Shown here one piece after another: positions 40,641-49,564 of a stretch of 52,802 bases of DNA (position 1 is the stretch's first letter; every line of letters starts with the position of its first letter). This stretch comes from CAZHGD01 sp964531735 (GTDB taxonomy: Bacteria; Armatimonadota; UBA10988), in NCBI GenBank assembly GCA_964531735.1, contig CAZHGD010000033.1, positions 1 through 52,802 of the forward strand, read 5' to 3'. The notes under the pieces were generated by a model, which ran no database searches, was not told the DNA's origin, and was given only the letters and a program-made list of their open reading frames with translations. The position numbers were made by a program, and so were the translations under genes.

Positions 40641-43600
40641 TCAGCCGCGCGGGTCGAACCAGCTCTCGGCGGTCAGCGCCAGGTACGGCGGCACGCCCGA
40701 CAGCTCGCAGCCGATGTCGATGGCCGCCCAGAGCACCAGGCTCCACAGGCGACCGGTGTCCGCCGCGGCCGGCCGCACGACCAGCTCGGCGCGCTCCGGC
40801 GGCGGGCCCGGAGCGGCGGCGCGAGCCACGCCGGGCAGGACCGCCTGGCCCGGATTGACGCCCTGATGCGTCGCCACCGGTTGCCCGTTCGGCGCGAGCA
40901 CCACCGCACCGTAACCACCGGTGTGGACGCCCAGCAGCTTCACCTTGAACTCGGTGGTGCCCGTCGGCACGAAGAAGTGCAGTCGGCGCCGGCCCACCCC
41001 GCCGATGGTCAGGCCCGGCGTGGTCTCGGCGACGGCCATCAGCCGCTCGCCGCGCAGGCTCCAGACGCTGCGGAAGTCGTCTCTGATCTCGACGCGGTAG
41101 ACCTGGCCCGCGGCGCCCGGCAACGCGCAACGGAACTCATGCGGGCCGTCGGTGCTGTAGGTACCGGCCTTGACGGTCGCGCCGGCCGCGTTGAGCACCT
41201 TGATGGTCCCCGTGTCGGCGCCCTTGTTCATCGAGCCGTGCGGCCGCCGTTCGGCAACCAGTTGTCCGTCGGCCGCGCGCAGGCGCACCCAGAAGACCTT
41301 GGTCTCCGGCCCGCGCATCGAGTGCCCGTCGGCGTCCGGCGTCTGGGCCAGATAGCGGCCCATCGACTCGGCGCCGCCGTCGAGCATCTGACGGCCGCGG
41401 TCGGGCCGGTGCGTCGCATACCAGCGCTCGAGGAGCGCCAGCGTGCCGCTGGTGAAGTGCATCTTCTGCGCGATGGACTTGCCCGATGAATCCGTGCCAC
41501 CGAACACCACGCCGGTCAGCGCCGCCTCGACCACGTCCATCAACCGCTGGTCGCCGGTGATCTGGCCGACGTAGGCCACCGGGCTGATGATCAGCATGTT
41601 CAGGCTGGTGCTGGCGCGGTGGCAGGGCGTGCCGTCCGCCAAGGCCGAGTAGGGCCAGCCGCACAGTCTGCCGTCCCACGACTTGAGCACCCAACCCACG
41701 CCGGCCTGCAGCGACCTGAGCACCGCCGGGTCCTGTGTCTCCTCGTGGTACGCCTGCAAGCCGCCGAGCAGGATGCCCATCAGGAACAGGTTGTTGCCGA
41801 CGCCACCGGGATGAGCGCCGGCATGGTCGCCGGGCAGCACATGGGGCCAGGCGCCACCACGGTCGAACTGCTGCTCGCGCAGCGCCACCGCGGCGATACG
41901 GCCGGCCGCAGCCAGGTACTCCGCGTCGTAGGTCTGGCGGTAGATGGCCAGGATGGCACGTAGCGACCAGCCAGCCGAGCGCTCATGCGTGCCGAGCCGC
42001 TGGAAGTCACGCGACATGGCCCAGGCAACGTGCTCGCCGAGGCCCAGCGCCGCTTCCATGACCCGAGCCTCGCCGCCGAGGCACCAGGCGTCGACCATGC
42101 CATCGGCCCAGACATGCCCACTGGCGGCGGCGGTGTGGTAGCCGTAGCGCCAGGTCCAGGTGGCGTGCGCGCCTTGCTCCGACCACATGCCGGTGTGCCC
42201 GATGGAGTGCAGGTGGTTCGCGCCCACATAGTACGGGTCGGGATAGGCATGGACACAGTCGACATCGGCCTGGTGGCGCGCCGCCGTCATGGCCAGGCGG
42301 TAGTACTCGCGCCGGCCGGTGCGCAGGAACTGCATGAAGAAGCCGTGCGCCAGGTCGTACTCGTTGTTGCCCCAGTTGCGCCCGCGCTCGCCGTACCAGT
42401 CGCCGAAGTTCAGGTAGCCGTAGGTCCGGTCCTGGTCGCGCTCGGACAGGTAGCCGGCCAGACTGCGCTCGACCAGGTGATCCCAGCCCGCGAACTGCTG
42501 GTCGGTCCGCGCCGCCAACGGCCCGGCGGCCCCGGTCGCCGCCACGTAGCTGGCCGGCACCACCGCCACCACCGGCACTTCGGCATCGGCCCAGACCTCG
42601 CGCGGCGGCAGTTGCCCGCCGAAGTCGAAGGTGAGCCGGGTGGTGAACGACATGCCCCACTTGAGGCGGTACTTGCCCTCGCACAGGTTGTACAGCAGGT
42701 AGTGCGGCAGGCCCTGGCCGTAGTCGGCGCCGGGCTGCTGCGGCAGCAGGTCGAAGTGCAGGCCGTCATCCTCAGCGCGGATGGCTTTCGGCCAGCGCTG
42801 CCAGAACTCGTGGCCCACCACCGTCAGCGGCCGGGCTTGGTCACGCAACTGCACCACGGCCGGCAGGCGCGGCCGCGACGGCGACGCGACACCGCGCGAC
42901 GAGACGGCGGTCTTGGCGTCGTCCAGCCAGGTGGCCACGAACGGCCGCGCGGCCGCCATGGCACTGCCGTCGGCAGAGTCGAGGAACAGACCGCCCAGGT
43001 CGCCGGCCGGCTGCAGCCCGAGGCTCAGCGAGGTGATATCGGTGAACTCGGTGGCCAGGTGGTCATTGACGTGCGTCAGCGCCACGGTCACCCGCGGCGA
43101 GCCGGCGCGGAAGCACAGCCGCGCCACGTACCGCATGTAGGTGGCGCCGTCAGCCGCGGCGTACCGGCCCTCGACCCGCACCACCACCTGCTGCGGCCCT
43201 TGCTCCTCGAGGCGCAGGCTCTCAGGCGCAATGCCGGCCAGGTCGAAGGCCTTGCCCTGCTCATCGACCAGCCGCACGCCAGCCGCGTCGGAGGCGGCCA
43301 CCGGCTGGCCCTGGCGCCGCACCGCGCTGAACAGGTTGAACCGCTGCCGGTCGAGCGTCACCTGGACCGCGCCGGTGTCGATCAGCAACTTGCCGGCCGC
43401 GTCGGTCACCCGGAGCGGGCTGGACGCGTCGCCGCGCCGGACGTCACGGCCGAACTCGACCACCAACTCGCGCTTCTCCCGCGCGCCCAGCGGCACCGTG
43501 GCGTCGAGCAGCGCCCACTTGACGCTCCGGTCCGGCCAGAACGCCGTGACCGCCACCTGGCACGGCACCTCCTGCCCGCCCGCCAGCAGACGCACCCGGC

Positions 43601-44516
43601 GCGGGTCGAACAGCGCGCCGCGAGCGCACGGGAAGCCGCAGCGCACCGCAGTCGCCGAGCGCGCCACACCGGCCTCTTCGAGCAGCTCGACCGGCACCTG
43701 TTGCCGCGCGACCGAGCCGGCGCGATCCGGCTCGCGCGCGCCGGCGAAGGTCGGCAGCGGCCGTGGCCGCCCCGGTCTGATCGGCTCCTTAGGCGTCACC
43801 TGCGCCGCCGTCAGGCCCTTGTCGCCGAGCTTCTCCAGCACCACGTAGCGGTCGTGGTAGCGGAAGTCGTCCAGTGACCGCAGACTGCTCTCGGTGCCAC
43901 CTTGCAGCGCCGGCACGGCGACCGTCGATCGTGGCAGCGAGACCAGTTTGCGCGGCGTGCCGTCGCCGCGTCCGCCGCGCTGCTCGGAGAGCAGGCTGAC
44001 CTCGGTCAGCACGCGCTCGCCGTCCACGCGCAGCGGCGCGTCCAGCACCACGTAGAGCACGTTGCCCACCACCAGCCCGCGCGCGACGGTCCGCGGCGCC
44101 TGATAGGCCGGGCTGTGGCTCGAGACACTCAGATTGGCGCCCTGCACCACCACCATCACGTCGACCCCGGCGTGCTCCGGGTCCTGGCGCCCGGTCTGCC
44201 GATCGTTGTCCAGGTCGGCGTAGAGAATGAAGGTCCGTCCGTTGAACGCCGCGGGCCGACCGAAGGTGACCTTGAACAGCAAGCGCTGCCCACCCACGTG
44301 GCAGGCCTCGAAGCGCACGATGTCGAGCGCGTTGGCCTTGGCCTCGGCGTCGGTGTACGGGCGCGGCTGGGCCGTGGCCAGCGTCTCGTACTTCGGCTGC
44401 CAAGCGGCCGGCAATCCCAGGCGCTCGCGCCGGCTCACGGTGAGTTCGTCGGCGTTCTGGGCCATGGCCGCGGCCGCCAGCGCCAACCCGAGCAGGACGA
44501 GGCAGATGGTGCGCAT
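40641..44516 (-). CDS. Large secreted PcRGLX/YetA-like (exo-rhamnogalacturonan lyase-type) protein
   Basis: The 1291-residue protein has a signal peptide (LVLLGLALAAAAMAQ). An N-terminal beta domain of about 250 residues comes first, with FILYADLDNDRQTG. The PcRGLX/YetA-like part then starts near VPVELLEEAGVARSATAVRC and WPDRSVKWALLDA. An alpha/alpha-barrel-like region holds the GMWSEQGAHATWTWRYGYHT and GGAWPHVLPGDHAGAHPGG segments. Members with this layout are rhamnogalacturonan exolyases. It lies downstream of a GH43-like gene on the same strand, so a pectin-side-chain operon is likely. A promoter lies at 44564-44593. Confidence 0.8.
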   Translation of the reverse strand: MRTICLVLLGLALAAAAMAQNADELTVSRRERLGLPAAWQPKYETLATAQPRPYTDAEAKANALDIVRFEACHVGGQRLLFKVTFGRPAAFNGRTFILYADLDNDRQTGRQDPEHAGVDVMVVVQGANLSVSSHSPAYQAPRTVARGLVVGNVLYVVLDAPLRVDGERVLTEVSLLSEQRGGRGDGTPRKLVSLPRSTVAVPALQGGTESSLRSLDDFRYHDRYVVLEKLGDKGLTAAQVTPKEPIRPGRPRPLPTFAGAREPDRAGSVARQQVPVELLEEAGVARSATAVRCGFPCARGALFDPRRVRLLAGGQEVPCQVAVTAFWPDRSVKWALLDATVPLGAREKRELVVEFGRDVRRGDASSPLRVTDAAGKLLIDTGAVQVTLDRQRFNLFSAVRRQGQPVAASDAAGVRLVDEQGKAFDLAGIAPESLRLEEQGPQQVVVRVEGRYAAADGATYMRYVARLCFRAGSPRVTVALTHVNDHLATEFTDITSLSLGLQPAGDLGGLFLDSADGSAMAAARPFVATWLDDAKTAVSSRGVASPSRPRLPAVVQLRDQARPLTVVGHEFWQRWPKAIRAEDDGLHFDLLPQQPGADYGQGLPHYLLYNLCEGKYRLKWGMSFTTRLTFDFGGQLPPREVWADAEVPVVAVVPASYVAATGAAGPLAARTDQQFAGWDHLVERSLAGYLSERDQDRTYGYLNFGDWYGERGRNWGNNEYDLAHGFFMQFLRTGRREYYRLAMTAARHQADVDCVHAYPDPYYVGANHLHSIGHTGMWSEQGAHATWTWRYGYHTAAASGHVWADGMVDAWCLGGEARVMEAALGLGEHVAWAMSRDFQRLGTHERSAGWSLRAILAIYRQTYDAEYLAAAGRIAAVALREQQFDRGGAWPHVLPGDHAGAHPGGVGNNLFLMGILLGGLQAYHEETQDPAVLRSLQAGVGWVLKSWDGRLCGWPYSALADGTPCHRASTSLNMLIISPVAYVGQITGDQRLMDVVEAALTGVVFGGTDSSGKSIAQKMHFTSGTLALLERWYATHRPDRGRQMLDGGAESMGRYLAQTPDADGHSMRGPETKVFWVRLRAADGQLVAERRPHGSMNKGADTGTIKVLNAAGATVKAGTYSTDGPHEFRCALPGAAGQVYRVEIRDDFRSVWSLRGERLMAVAETTPGLTIGGVGRRRLHFFVPTGTTEFKVKLLGVHTGGYGAVVLAPNGQPVATHQGVNPGQAVLPGVARAAAPGPPPERAELVVRPAAADTGRLWSLVLWAAIDIGCELSGVPPYLALTAESWFDPRG

Positions 44517-44529
44517 CGAGCGATCTCCA

Positions 44530-44553
44530 GGCCGGCTCGCAGAGCCGCCGGCC
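44530..44553 (-). repeat. Intercistronic hairpin before the PcRGLX gene
   Basis: GGCCGGC / GCCGGCC arms with a 10-base loop lie between the GH43-like gene and the PcRGLX-like gene, downstream of a possible internal promoter. Confidence 0.35.
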
Positions 44554-44563
44554 GGACGCCGCT

Positions 44564-44593
44564 ATTGTGCGCCGACAGTGGACGCGCCGTCCA
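44564..44593 (-). promoter_or_regulatory. Candidate promoter for the PcRGLX gene
   Basis: On the minus strand TGGACG (44588-44593) and CACAAT (44564-44569) are 18 bases apart, about 48 bases before the start. Confidence 0.35.
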
Positions 44594-44610
44594 GCCTCGG
44601 TGGCAGGTCG

Positions 44611-45525
44611 TCAGACCAACACTGGTTGCCCATCGCGCCAGGTAACCTCTCGGCGCGCCAGGTACCAAGTCCGCCCGCCGTCGCAGTTGCCCTGGTAGAA
44701 CAGGTGCAAGCGGCCATCTTCAGCGGTGAAGGCGAACGGGTGGCCGGATTCGCTGGCGTTCCACTCACCCGGCGCGCCGCAGGGCAGGAACGGTTGGTCG
44801 CTGAGGCGGGTCCAGTGCTCGCCGTCGGTGCTGGCCGCCACACCGATCTGCTGGGGTTGGTTGTTGTACGCGCCGGCGTAGCACATGAACAGGCGCCCGT
44901 CATGCACGAACAGCGCCGGCGCCTCGATGCAGTCCTGCTCCCAGGGCAGCTCCGGCCGCAAGGCCGGGCCGTCGCCCAGTTGCCGCCAGGTCGCCGCGCC
45001 GAAGTCGCTGTCGAGCGGCGCGGTGGCGGTGACCAGCATCTGTTGCCGGAACTCGGGATCACGCGTGGCCGCGCAGAGCAGCAGTCGGCCGCCATGGGCG
45101 ATCACGTCGGCGTCGATGGCGCGCCCGCAGTTCCAGTCGCCGGTGGGGGCGAAGATCGGGTTGGCCGGGTGGCGCGCAAAGCGCAGGCCGTCACTGGAGA
45201 CCGCGTGGCAGATGGCGTCGCGCCGGCCGTTGCCGTAGGTCTGGTAGAACAGGTGCACGCGACCGGCCAGCACGATGGCGCCGGGCGCGCACAGGCCGTT
45301 CTGTTCGCAGTCCTGCTCGGGCAGCAGTTCGCCAAGGCGCGTCCAGTGCTCCAGGTCGCTGCTCTCGGCGATCCCGATCGCCCAGCCCGGAGGCGCTCCG
45401 GCCGGCCGCAGGTGGTCGGCGTACGGCGGCAGGCTGTAGTACAAGAGGTAGCGGCCCTCGTGGCGAACGACGGCCGGGTCCTTGGCGAAGGGCCGGCCAA
45501 GGCGGCTGGTATCGGCATAGCGCAT
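44611..45525 (-). CDS. GH43-like five-bladed beta-propeller glycosidase
   Basis: The 304-residue protein has the GH43/GH62-type layout. The likely general base Asp is in FAKDPAVVRHEGRYLLYYS, with a further Asp in GRAIDADVIAHGGRLLLCAA and the acid Glu in DCIEAPALFVHDGRLFMCYAG. Propeller repeats such as IGIAESSDLEHWTRLG and ICHAVSSDGLRFARHP are clear. No signal peptide is seen, so it may be cytoplasmic. The substrate could be an arabinoside or related sugar from pectin, by context with the PcRGLX-like gene. ATG 45525 has GAGGA at a suitable distance. Confidence 0.82.
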   Translation of the reverse strand: MRYADTSRLGRPFAKDPAVVRHEGRYLLYYSLPPYADHLRPAGAPPGWAIGIAESSDLEHWTRLGELLPEQDCEQNGLCAPGAIVLAGRVHLFYQTYGNGRRDAICHAVSSDGLRFARHPANPIFAPTGDWNCGRAIDADVIAHGGRLLLCAATRDPEFRQQMLVTATAPLDSDFGAATWRQLGDGPALRPELPWEQDCIEAPALFVHDGRLFMCYAGAYNNQPQQIGVAASTDGEHWTRLSDQPFLPCGAPGEWNASESGHPFAFTAEDGRLHLFYQGNCDGGRTWYLARREVTWRDGQPVLV

Positions 45526-45648
45526 GGACGTCGATCCTCTGTCAGCGGGCTTCGCTGGCGCTATGGACCATGCCTGGGCGCCGAAGGTTCCGCCGCGGCC
45601 GACTCGCGCTGCCGCTGACCCTATGGTAATCTGCCTGGCCGGAGCCCG

Positions 45649-46260
45649 ATGCCCATGCCCCAGTTCGGCGGTCTGTTGCCCTGGGCGGCCACCACGCCGG
45701 CAGCGGCCGCGGCGGTGGCCTGCGGTCTGGCCGCGCTGGCCGCGCTGACCGCGCGTCAGGTGGCCCTCAGTCTGTACCGCCACGGTCTGCGCGCCACCGC
45801 GCCGCCGCCGGCGGCATGGTCGCTGGGCGCCGCGGTACTGCTCGCCGCGGTGGCCTACTTGCTGGCTACCTGGCTACCACCGGGCTTCTGGCGCGAGGCC
45901 GCGTTGGGCGCCGTGTATGGCCACAGCGCGCTCGATCTGGCCAACAACGTCCGCGCCGCCGCCGCGGTGCGCGCCGTGGCCGGCATTCCGCAAGCGACCC
46001 AGATGTGGCTGCAACTGCCGCCGCGCAGCCGCCTGGAGACCGCGCTGGCGCTGCATCCGGCGGTCGTGGCCGTGCTGGCGGTGGTCTGTCTGCTGCACTG
46101 CGAGGCCGGGCTACTCGGCTTCCTGGCCGGGGCCCTGGCGCAGATGGCGTTGGTGCGCCGGCACGGTGAGCGCCAGCTCGCCGTGCTCTGGCAGGAGTTG
46201 GCCGCCAACGCCGTAGACCGGCCGACACCGCCGGGCACGGACGGCCGCAACCCAGACTGA
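45649..46260 (+). CDS. Multi-pass membrane protein, unknown
   Basis: The 203-residue protein has at least four hydrophobic segments (for example AAAAVACGLAALAALTARQV and LGAAVLLAAVAYLLATWLPP) and a hydrophilic C-terminus. GGAG is 4 bases before ATG 45649; ATG 45655 is an alternative start. It is 15 bases upstream of the FAD oxidoreductase gene on the same strand, so they may be co-transcribed. I do not recognise a family, and no transport or catalytic motif is visible. Confidence 0.6.
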   Translation: MPMPQFGGLLPWAATTPAAAAAVACGLAALAALTARQVALSLYRHGLRATAPPPAAWSLGAAVLLAAVAYLLATWLPPGFWREAALGAVYGHSALDLANNVRAAAAVRAVAGIPQATQMWLQLPPRSRLETALALHPAVVAVLAVVCLLHCEAGLLGFLAGALAQMALVRRHGERQLAVLWQELAANAVDRPTPPGTDGRNPD

Positions 46261-46275
46261 CCGAAAGGAGTACGC

Positions 46276-47421
46276 ATGGCAAGGCCAGACGTCGTTGTGG
46301 TGGGAGCCGGCATCGTCGGGTTGGCCGTGGCCCACGAGATCAGCGCCCAGGGCCTGCGCGTGCTGGTGCTCGAACGCGGCCAGGTCGGTTGTGAAGCCTC
46401 GGGCGTGGCCGGCGGCTTCGTCTCGCTACAGGCCCAGCACACCTCGACGGTCATCGGTCTGGTCCGTGAGGGTCTGCGCCACTACCTGTCGCTCGGCGAC
46501 CGTCTCGGCGCCGACATCGGCCTGCGCACCTGCGGCAGCCTGATGCTCGCGGCCGGTGAGACCGAGGCCGAGGAGTTGGCCACACACCAGGCGGCCCTGA
46601 CCGCGGCCGGCGTGACGCACCAGCCACTCGACGCGCCGGCGCTCCGCGAGCAACTGCCGCTGGTCGCCGACGGCGTGACCGCCGGTTCGTACTGCGGCAG
46701 CGATGTGCAGATCGACCCGCCGCGCCTGCTGGCGGCCTACCACGATGCACTGGAGCGGCAGGGCGCCGAGGTGCGCGAGAACCGCATGGTGGTCGGCCTG
46801 CAAACTGCGGGCGACCGCACCACCGGCGTGCGCACTCGGTTCGGCGACATCGACGCCGACCACGTGGTCCTGGCTGCCGGCGCCTGGACGCCGGTGCTGT
46901 TGCCCCCGAACCTGGCCGGCTTCGTGCGCGCGCGGCGCGGCCAGTTGCTGGTGGCCCGTCCGCGCCGGCGGCTCGTGCAGCACCTGCTGCTCGGCGTCGA
47001 CTACCTGCGCGCCCGCTTCGGCGAAGACGCGATCGGCTTCACGCTGGAGCAGACCGTCGATGGCATCATCCGCCTCGGCGGCACGCGCGAATGGGTCGGC
47101 TACGACCGGCGGCCCACGGCGCTGCTGGCCGAGGCCGAGGCCAATGCCTCGCGCTACCTGCAACTGCCCGAGGGCATGCAATGGTCGTACGCCACCGCCG
47201 GTCTCCGGCCGACCACACCCGACGGCCTGCCGCTGGTCGGCTCGCCGAGCCCGGGCCTGTGGCTGGCCGCCGGCCACGAGGGCCTGGGCTTCGCGCTGGC
47301 CCCGGTCACCGCGGCGCGCCTGACCGCGGCCATCATCGGTCGGCCGGCCGACCTGCGGGCCTTCAATCCCGGCCGCTTCATGACGCCCGAGAACGGTCGG
47401 CTACCCACCTCGGGCGAGTAA
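46276..47421 (+). CDS. DadA-like FAD-dependent amine/amino-acid oxidoreductase
   Basis: The 381-residue protein begins with a classic FAD-binding motif, VVVVGAGIVGLAVAHEIS. CEASGVAGGFVSLQAQHTS and the C-terminal TPDGLPLVGSPSPGLWLAAG follow. The pattern fits the DAO superfamily of sarcosine, glycine and D-amino acid oxidases or dehydrogenases. The exact amine substrate is unknown. AAGGAG lies just upstream of the start. There is no signal peptide. It could use D-amino acids, a link to the D-amino-acid transaminase at 6833, but they are far apart. Confidence 0.87.
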   Translation: MARPDVVVVGAGIVGLAVAHEISAQGLRVLVLERGQVGCEASGVAGGFVSLQAQHTSTVIGLVREGLRHYLSLGDRLGADIGLRTCGSLMLAAGETEAEELATHQAALTAAGVTHQPLDAPALREQLPLVADGVTAGSYCGSDVQIDPPRLLAAYHDALERQGAEVRENRMVVGLQTAGDRTTGVRTRFGDIDADHVVLAAGAWTPVLLPPNLAGFVRARRGQLLVARPRRRLVQHLLLGVDYLRARFGEDAIGFTLEQTVDGIIRLGGTREWVGYDRRPTALLAEAEANASRYLQLPEGMQWSYATAGLRPTTPDGLPLVGSPSPGLWLAAGHEGLGFALAPVTAARLTAAIIGRPADLRAFNPGRFMTPENGRLPTSGE

Positions 47422-47427
47422 CCGCCC

Positions 47428-49563
47428 TCAGGCGTCCGACCAGGTGCGACGCTTCGGCAAGTCGACGGTGAACGTCGAGCCGTGCCCCAACTCGCTGGCG
47501 ACGCCGATGCGCCCACCGTGCGCCTCGACCAGGGCCTTGGTCAGATAGAGCCCCAGCCCGGCACCGCGGATCCGCCGCCGCTCGGCCTCACCCACGCGCG
47601 AGTACTGCTGGAACAGATGCGGCAGGTCGGCGGCGGCGATGCCGTAACCCTGGTCGCACACCGCCAGTTGCACCGCGTCCGCGGTCTCGGTGAGCCGGAC
47701 GGTGACGGTGCTGTCGTGCGCCGAGTACTTGATGGCGTTGTTGACCAGGTTGGTCAGCACCTGCTCGATCTTGTCGGCGTCGGCCTCGAGCAGCACCTTC
47801 GCGGCCTGGCTGTCGAGCACCAGTTGGTGGCCCGGCGCATAGACGCGCTGAGCCTCGAGGACCCGTTCGATGGCCGCCACCAGGTCGAGGTGCTGCCAGC
47901 GCACGTCCAGCGCCCGCCCGGAATCGAGCCGCGCCATGCACAGCAGATCAGCCACCATGCGGCGCAGCCGATCGCACTCGTGGTCGATGATGCGCACGAA
48001 GTTGCGGTGGTCGTCCTCTTTCAGGCGGTCGTCGGCCAGCAGCGCCGCGGCGAACCCTTTGATGCTGGTCAGCGGCGTGCGCAGTTCGTGCGAGACGAAC
48101 GAGATCAGCTCGGTACGCATCTCGGCCAACTCACGCAACTGCGTGATGTCGGCGCAGACCACGACCTTGCCGATGCGCCCGCGCGAGGATTCGACCTCGG
48201 CCGCGTGGACCCGTAGCGTGCGCTGCTCGGGCTCCTGGATGGACACCTCGGTCCCGTCGGGCCCGGTCTCGCCCACGGCCAGCACCGCACCGAGGCTGAC
48301 GTTCTGCACATCGAGCGCCGGCAGCCCCAGCACCGGCTCTTCGCCCAGCCCGAACAGTCGCCGGGCGGCGTCGTTCAGCACCAGCAAGCGGCCTTCGTTG
48401 TCGATCATGATGACCGCGTCGGCCATGTGCTGGATCATCGCGTGGCGCGTGGCCTGCTCGTTCGCCAGACTGGCGTTGGCCGCGAGCAACTGCTTGTTGA
48501 CCGTGGCGACGCGCCGCTCCAGCCGGCGGTAGAGCTGCGCGCGCTCCAGCGCCACCGCGGCCTGGCTCGCGAAGGCCTCCATGAGCAGGATCAACTGGGC
48601 GATGTCGCCGACATCCTCCAGGTTGACCACCTCCAGCGCGCCGGTCACGCTGTGGTCGGTCTTCAGTGGCACGGCCAGCAGCGAGGTGGTCCGGAACCCG
48701 GTCTGCATGTCGACGTCGCGGAAGAACCGCGGGTCCTCGTAGGCGTCCGGCACGTAGACGGATTCGCCGGTGGCGATGCAGTGACCGACGATGCCCCGAC
48801 CGGCCTCGATGCGAACGCCGGCCAACTGGTCCTTGGCCGGGCCGACGGCATGGAAGAAGGTCAGCTCACCGGACTCCGCGTCCTGTAGCACGACCGACGA
48901 GCCGGCCGCCTTGGCCACGTCGGCGGCCGATTGCAGGATGGTGGTCAGCAGCGCGTTCAGGTCGTGGACCGAGTTGACCGCGCGGTCGATGGCGATCAGC
49001 GTGGTCAGGTGCGCGTTGCGCCGCCGCAGGTCACTGATCAGCACCGTGTTGGCGACCAGCAGTCCGAGCTGTTCGGCCACGACACCGAGCATGGCCAGGT
49101 CGTTCGGCTCGAACGGCTGGCCATCGGCCCGGTTCATCACCAGCAGCGCCCCGTCGACCTGCCCTTCGCGGTGCATGGGCACACCCATCACCGACCGGGT
49201 GTAGAAGCCGGTGGTCTGGTCGACGCGCGGCATGAAGCGCTCGTCCTGGCGCGCATCGGCCACGTTCAGCGGCTGGCGGTGGCGGCAGATCCAGCCGGCG
49301 AAGCCCTCACCGGCTGCGGTGCGCACCGGTTGCAGCAAGGTCGGCGGTAAGCCGCCCGCGCAGTGGTGGACCTGCTCGCCGGTCTGCGGATCGACCAGCA
49401 CCAAAGCGACCGCCGTGGCGCCGAACGCCTGCTGGCAGTAGTCGGCCAGTGCCACGGCGAAATCGTCGATGCTGACCACCGACTCCAGCAGTCGGCTCAA
49501 TCGCCCCAGCAGTACGAGGCGCGCTGCGCCGCCGTTCTCGGCGGTGTCTGACGCGGGTCCCAT
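47428..49563 (-). CDS. GAF-GAF-PAS sensor histidine kinase
   Basis: The 711-residue protein has two GAF domains (about 25-175 and 190-345), a PAS domain (about 370-480), then HisKA with His in FVSHELRTPLTSIKGF. The HATPase_c domain has its Asn in LVNNAIKYS, DQGYGI, and a glycine-rich lid GAGLGLYL. There is no membrane segment, so it senses a cytoplasmic signal. All kinase motifs are present. It starts 1 base after the stop of the PglZ-like gene (TGATATG), so it is translationally coupled with the BrxF/PglZ-like pair. No cognate regulator lies next to it. Confidence 0.93.
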   Translation of the reverse strand: MGPASDTAENGGAARLVLLGRLSRLLESVVSIDDFAVALADYCQQAFGATAVALVLVDPQTGEQVHHCAGGLPPTLLQPVRTAAGEGFAGWICRHRQPLNVADARQDERFMPRVDQTTGFYTRSVMGVPMHREGQVDGALLVMNRADGQPFEPNDLAMLGVVAEQLGLLVANTVLISDLRRRNAHLTTLIAIDRAVNSVHDLNALLTTILQSAADVAKAAGSSVVLQDAESGELTFFHAVGPAKDQLAGVRIEAGRGIVGHCIATGESVYVPDAYEDPRFFRDVDMQTGFRTTSLLAVPLKTDHSVTGALEVVNLEDVGDIAQLILLMEAFASQAAVALERAQLYRRLERRVATVNKQLLAANASLANEQATRHAMIQHMADAVIMIDNEGRLLVLNDAARRLFGLGEEPVLGLPALDVQNVSLGAVLAVGETGPDGTEVSIQEPEQRTLRVHAAEVESSRGRIGKVVVCADITQLRELAEMRTELISFVSHELRTPLTSIKGFAAALLADDRLKEDDHRNFVRIIDHECDRLRRMVADLLCMARLDSGRALDVRWQHLDLVAAIERVLEAQRVYAPGHQLVLDSQAAKVLLEADADKIEQVLTNLVNNAIKYSAHDSTVTVRLTETADAVQLAVCDQGYGIAAADLPHLFQQYSRVGEAERRRIRGAGLGLYLTKALVEAHGGRIGVASELGHGSTFTVDLPKRRTWSDA

Positions 49564-49564
49564 A

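Noticed and set aside
41985..43877. Plus-strand 630-codon frame opposite the PcRGLX-like gene
   Set aside because: Shadow frame in third-position GC-rich coding DNA, with no ribosome site and no family.
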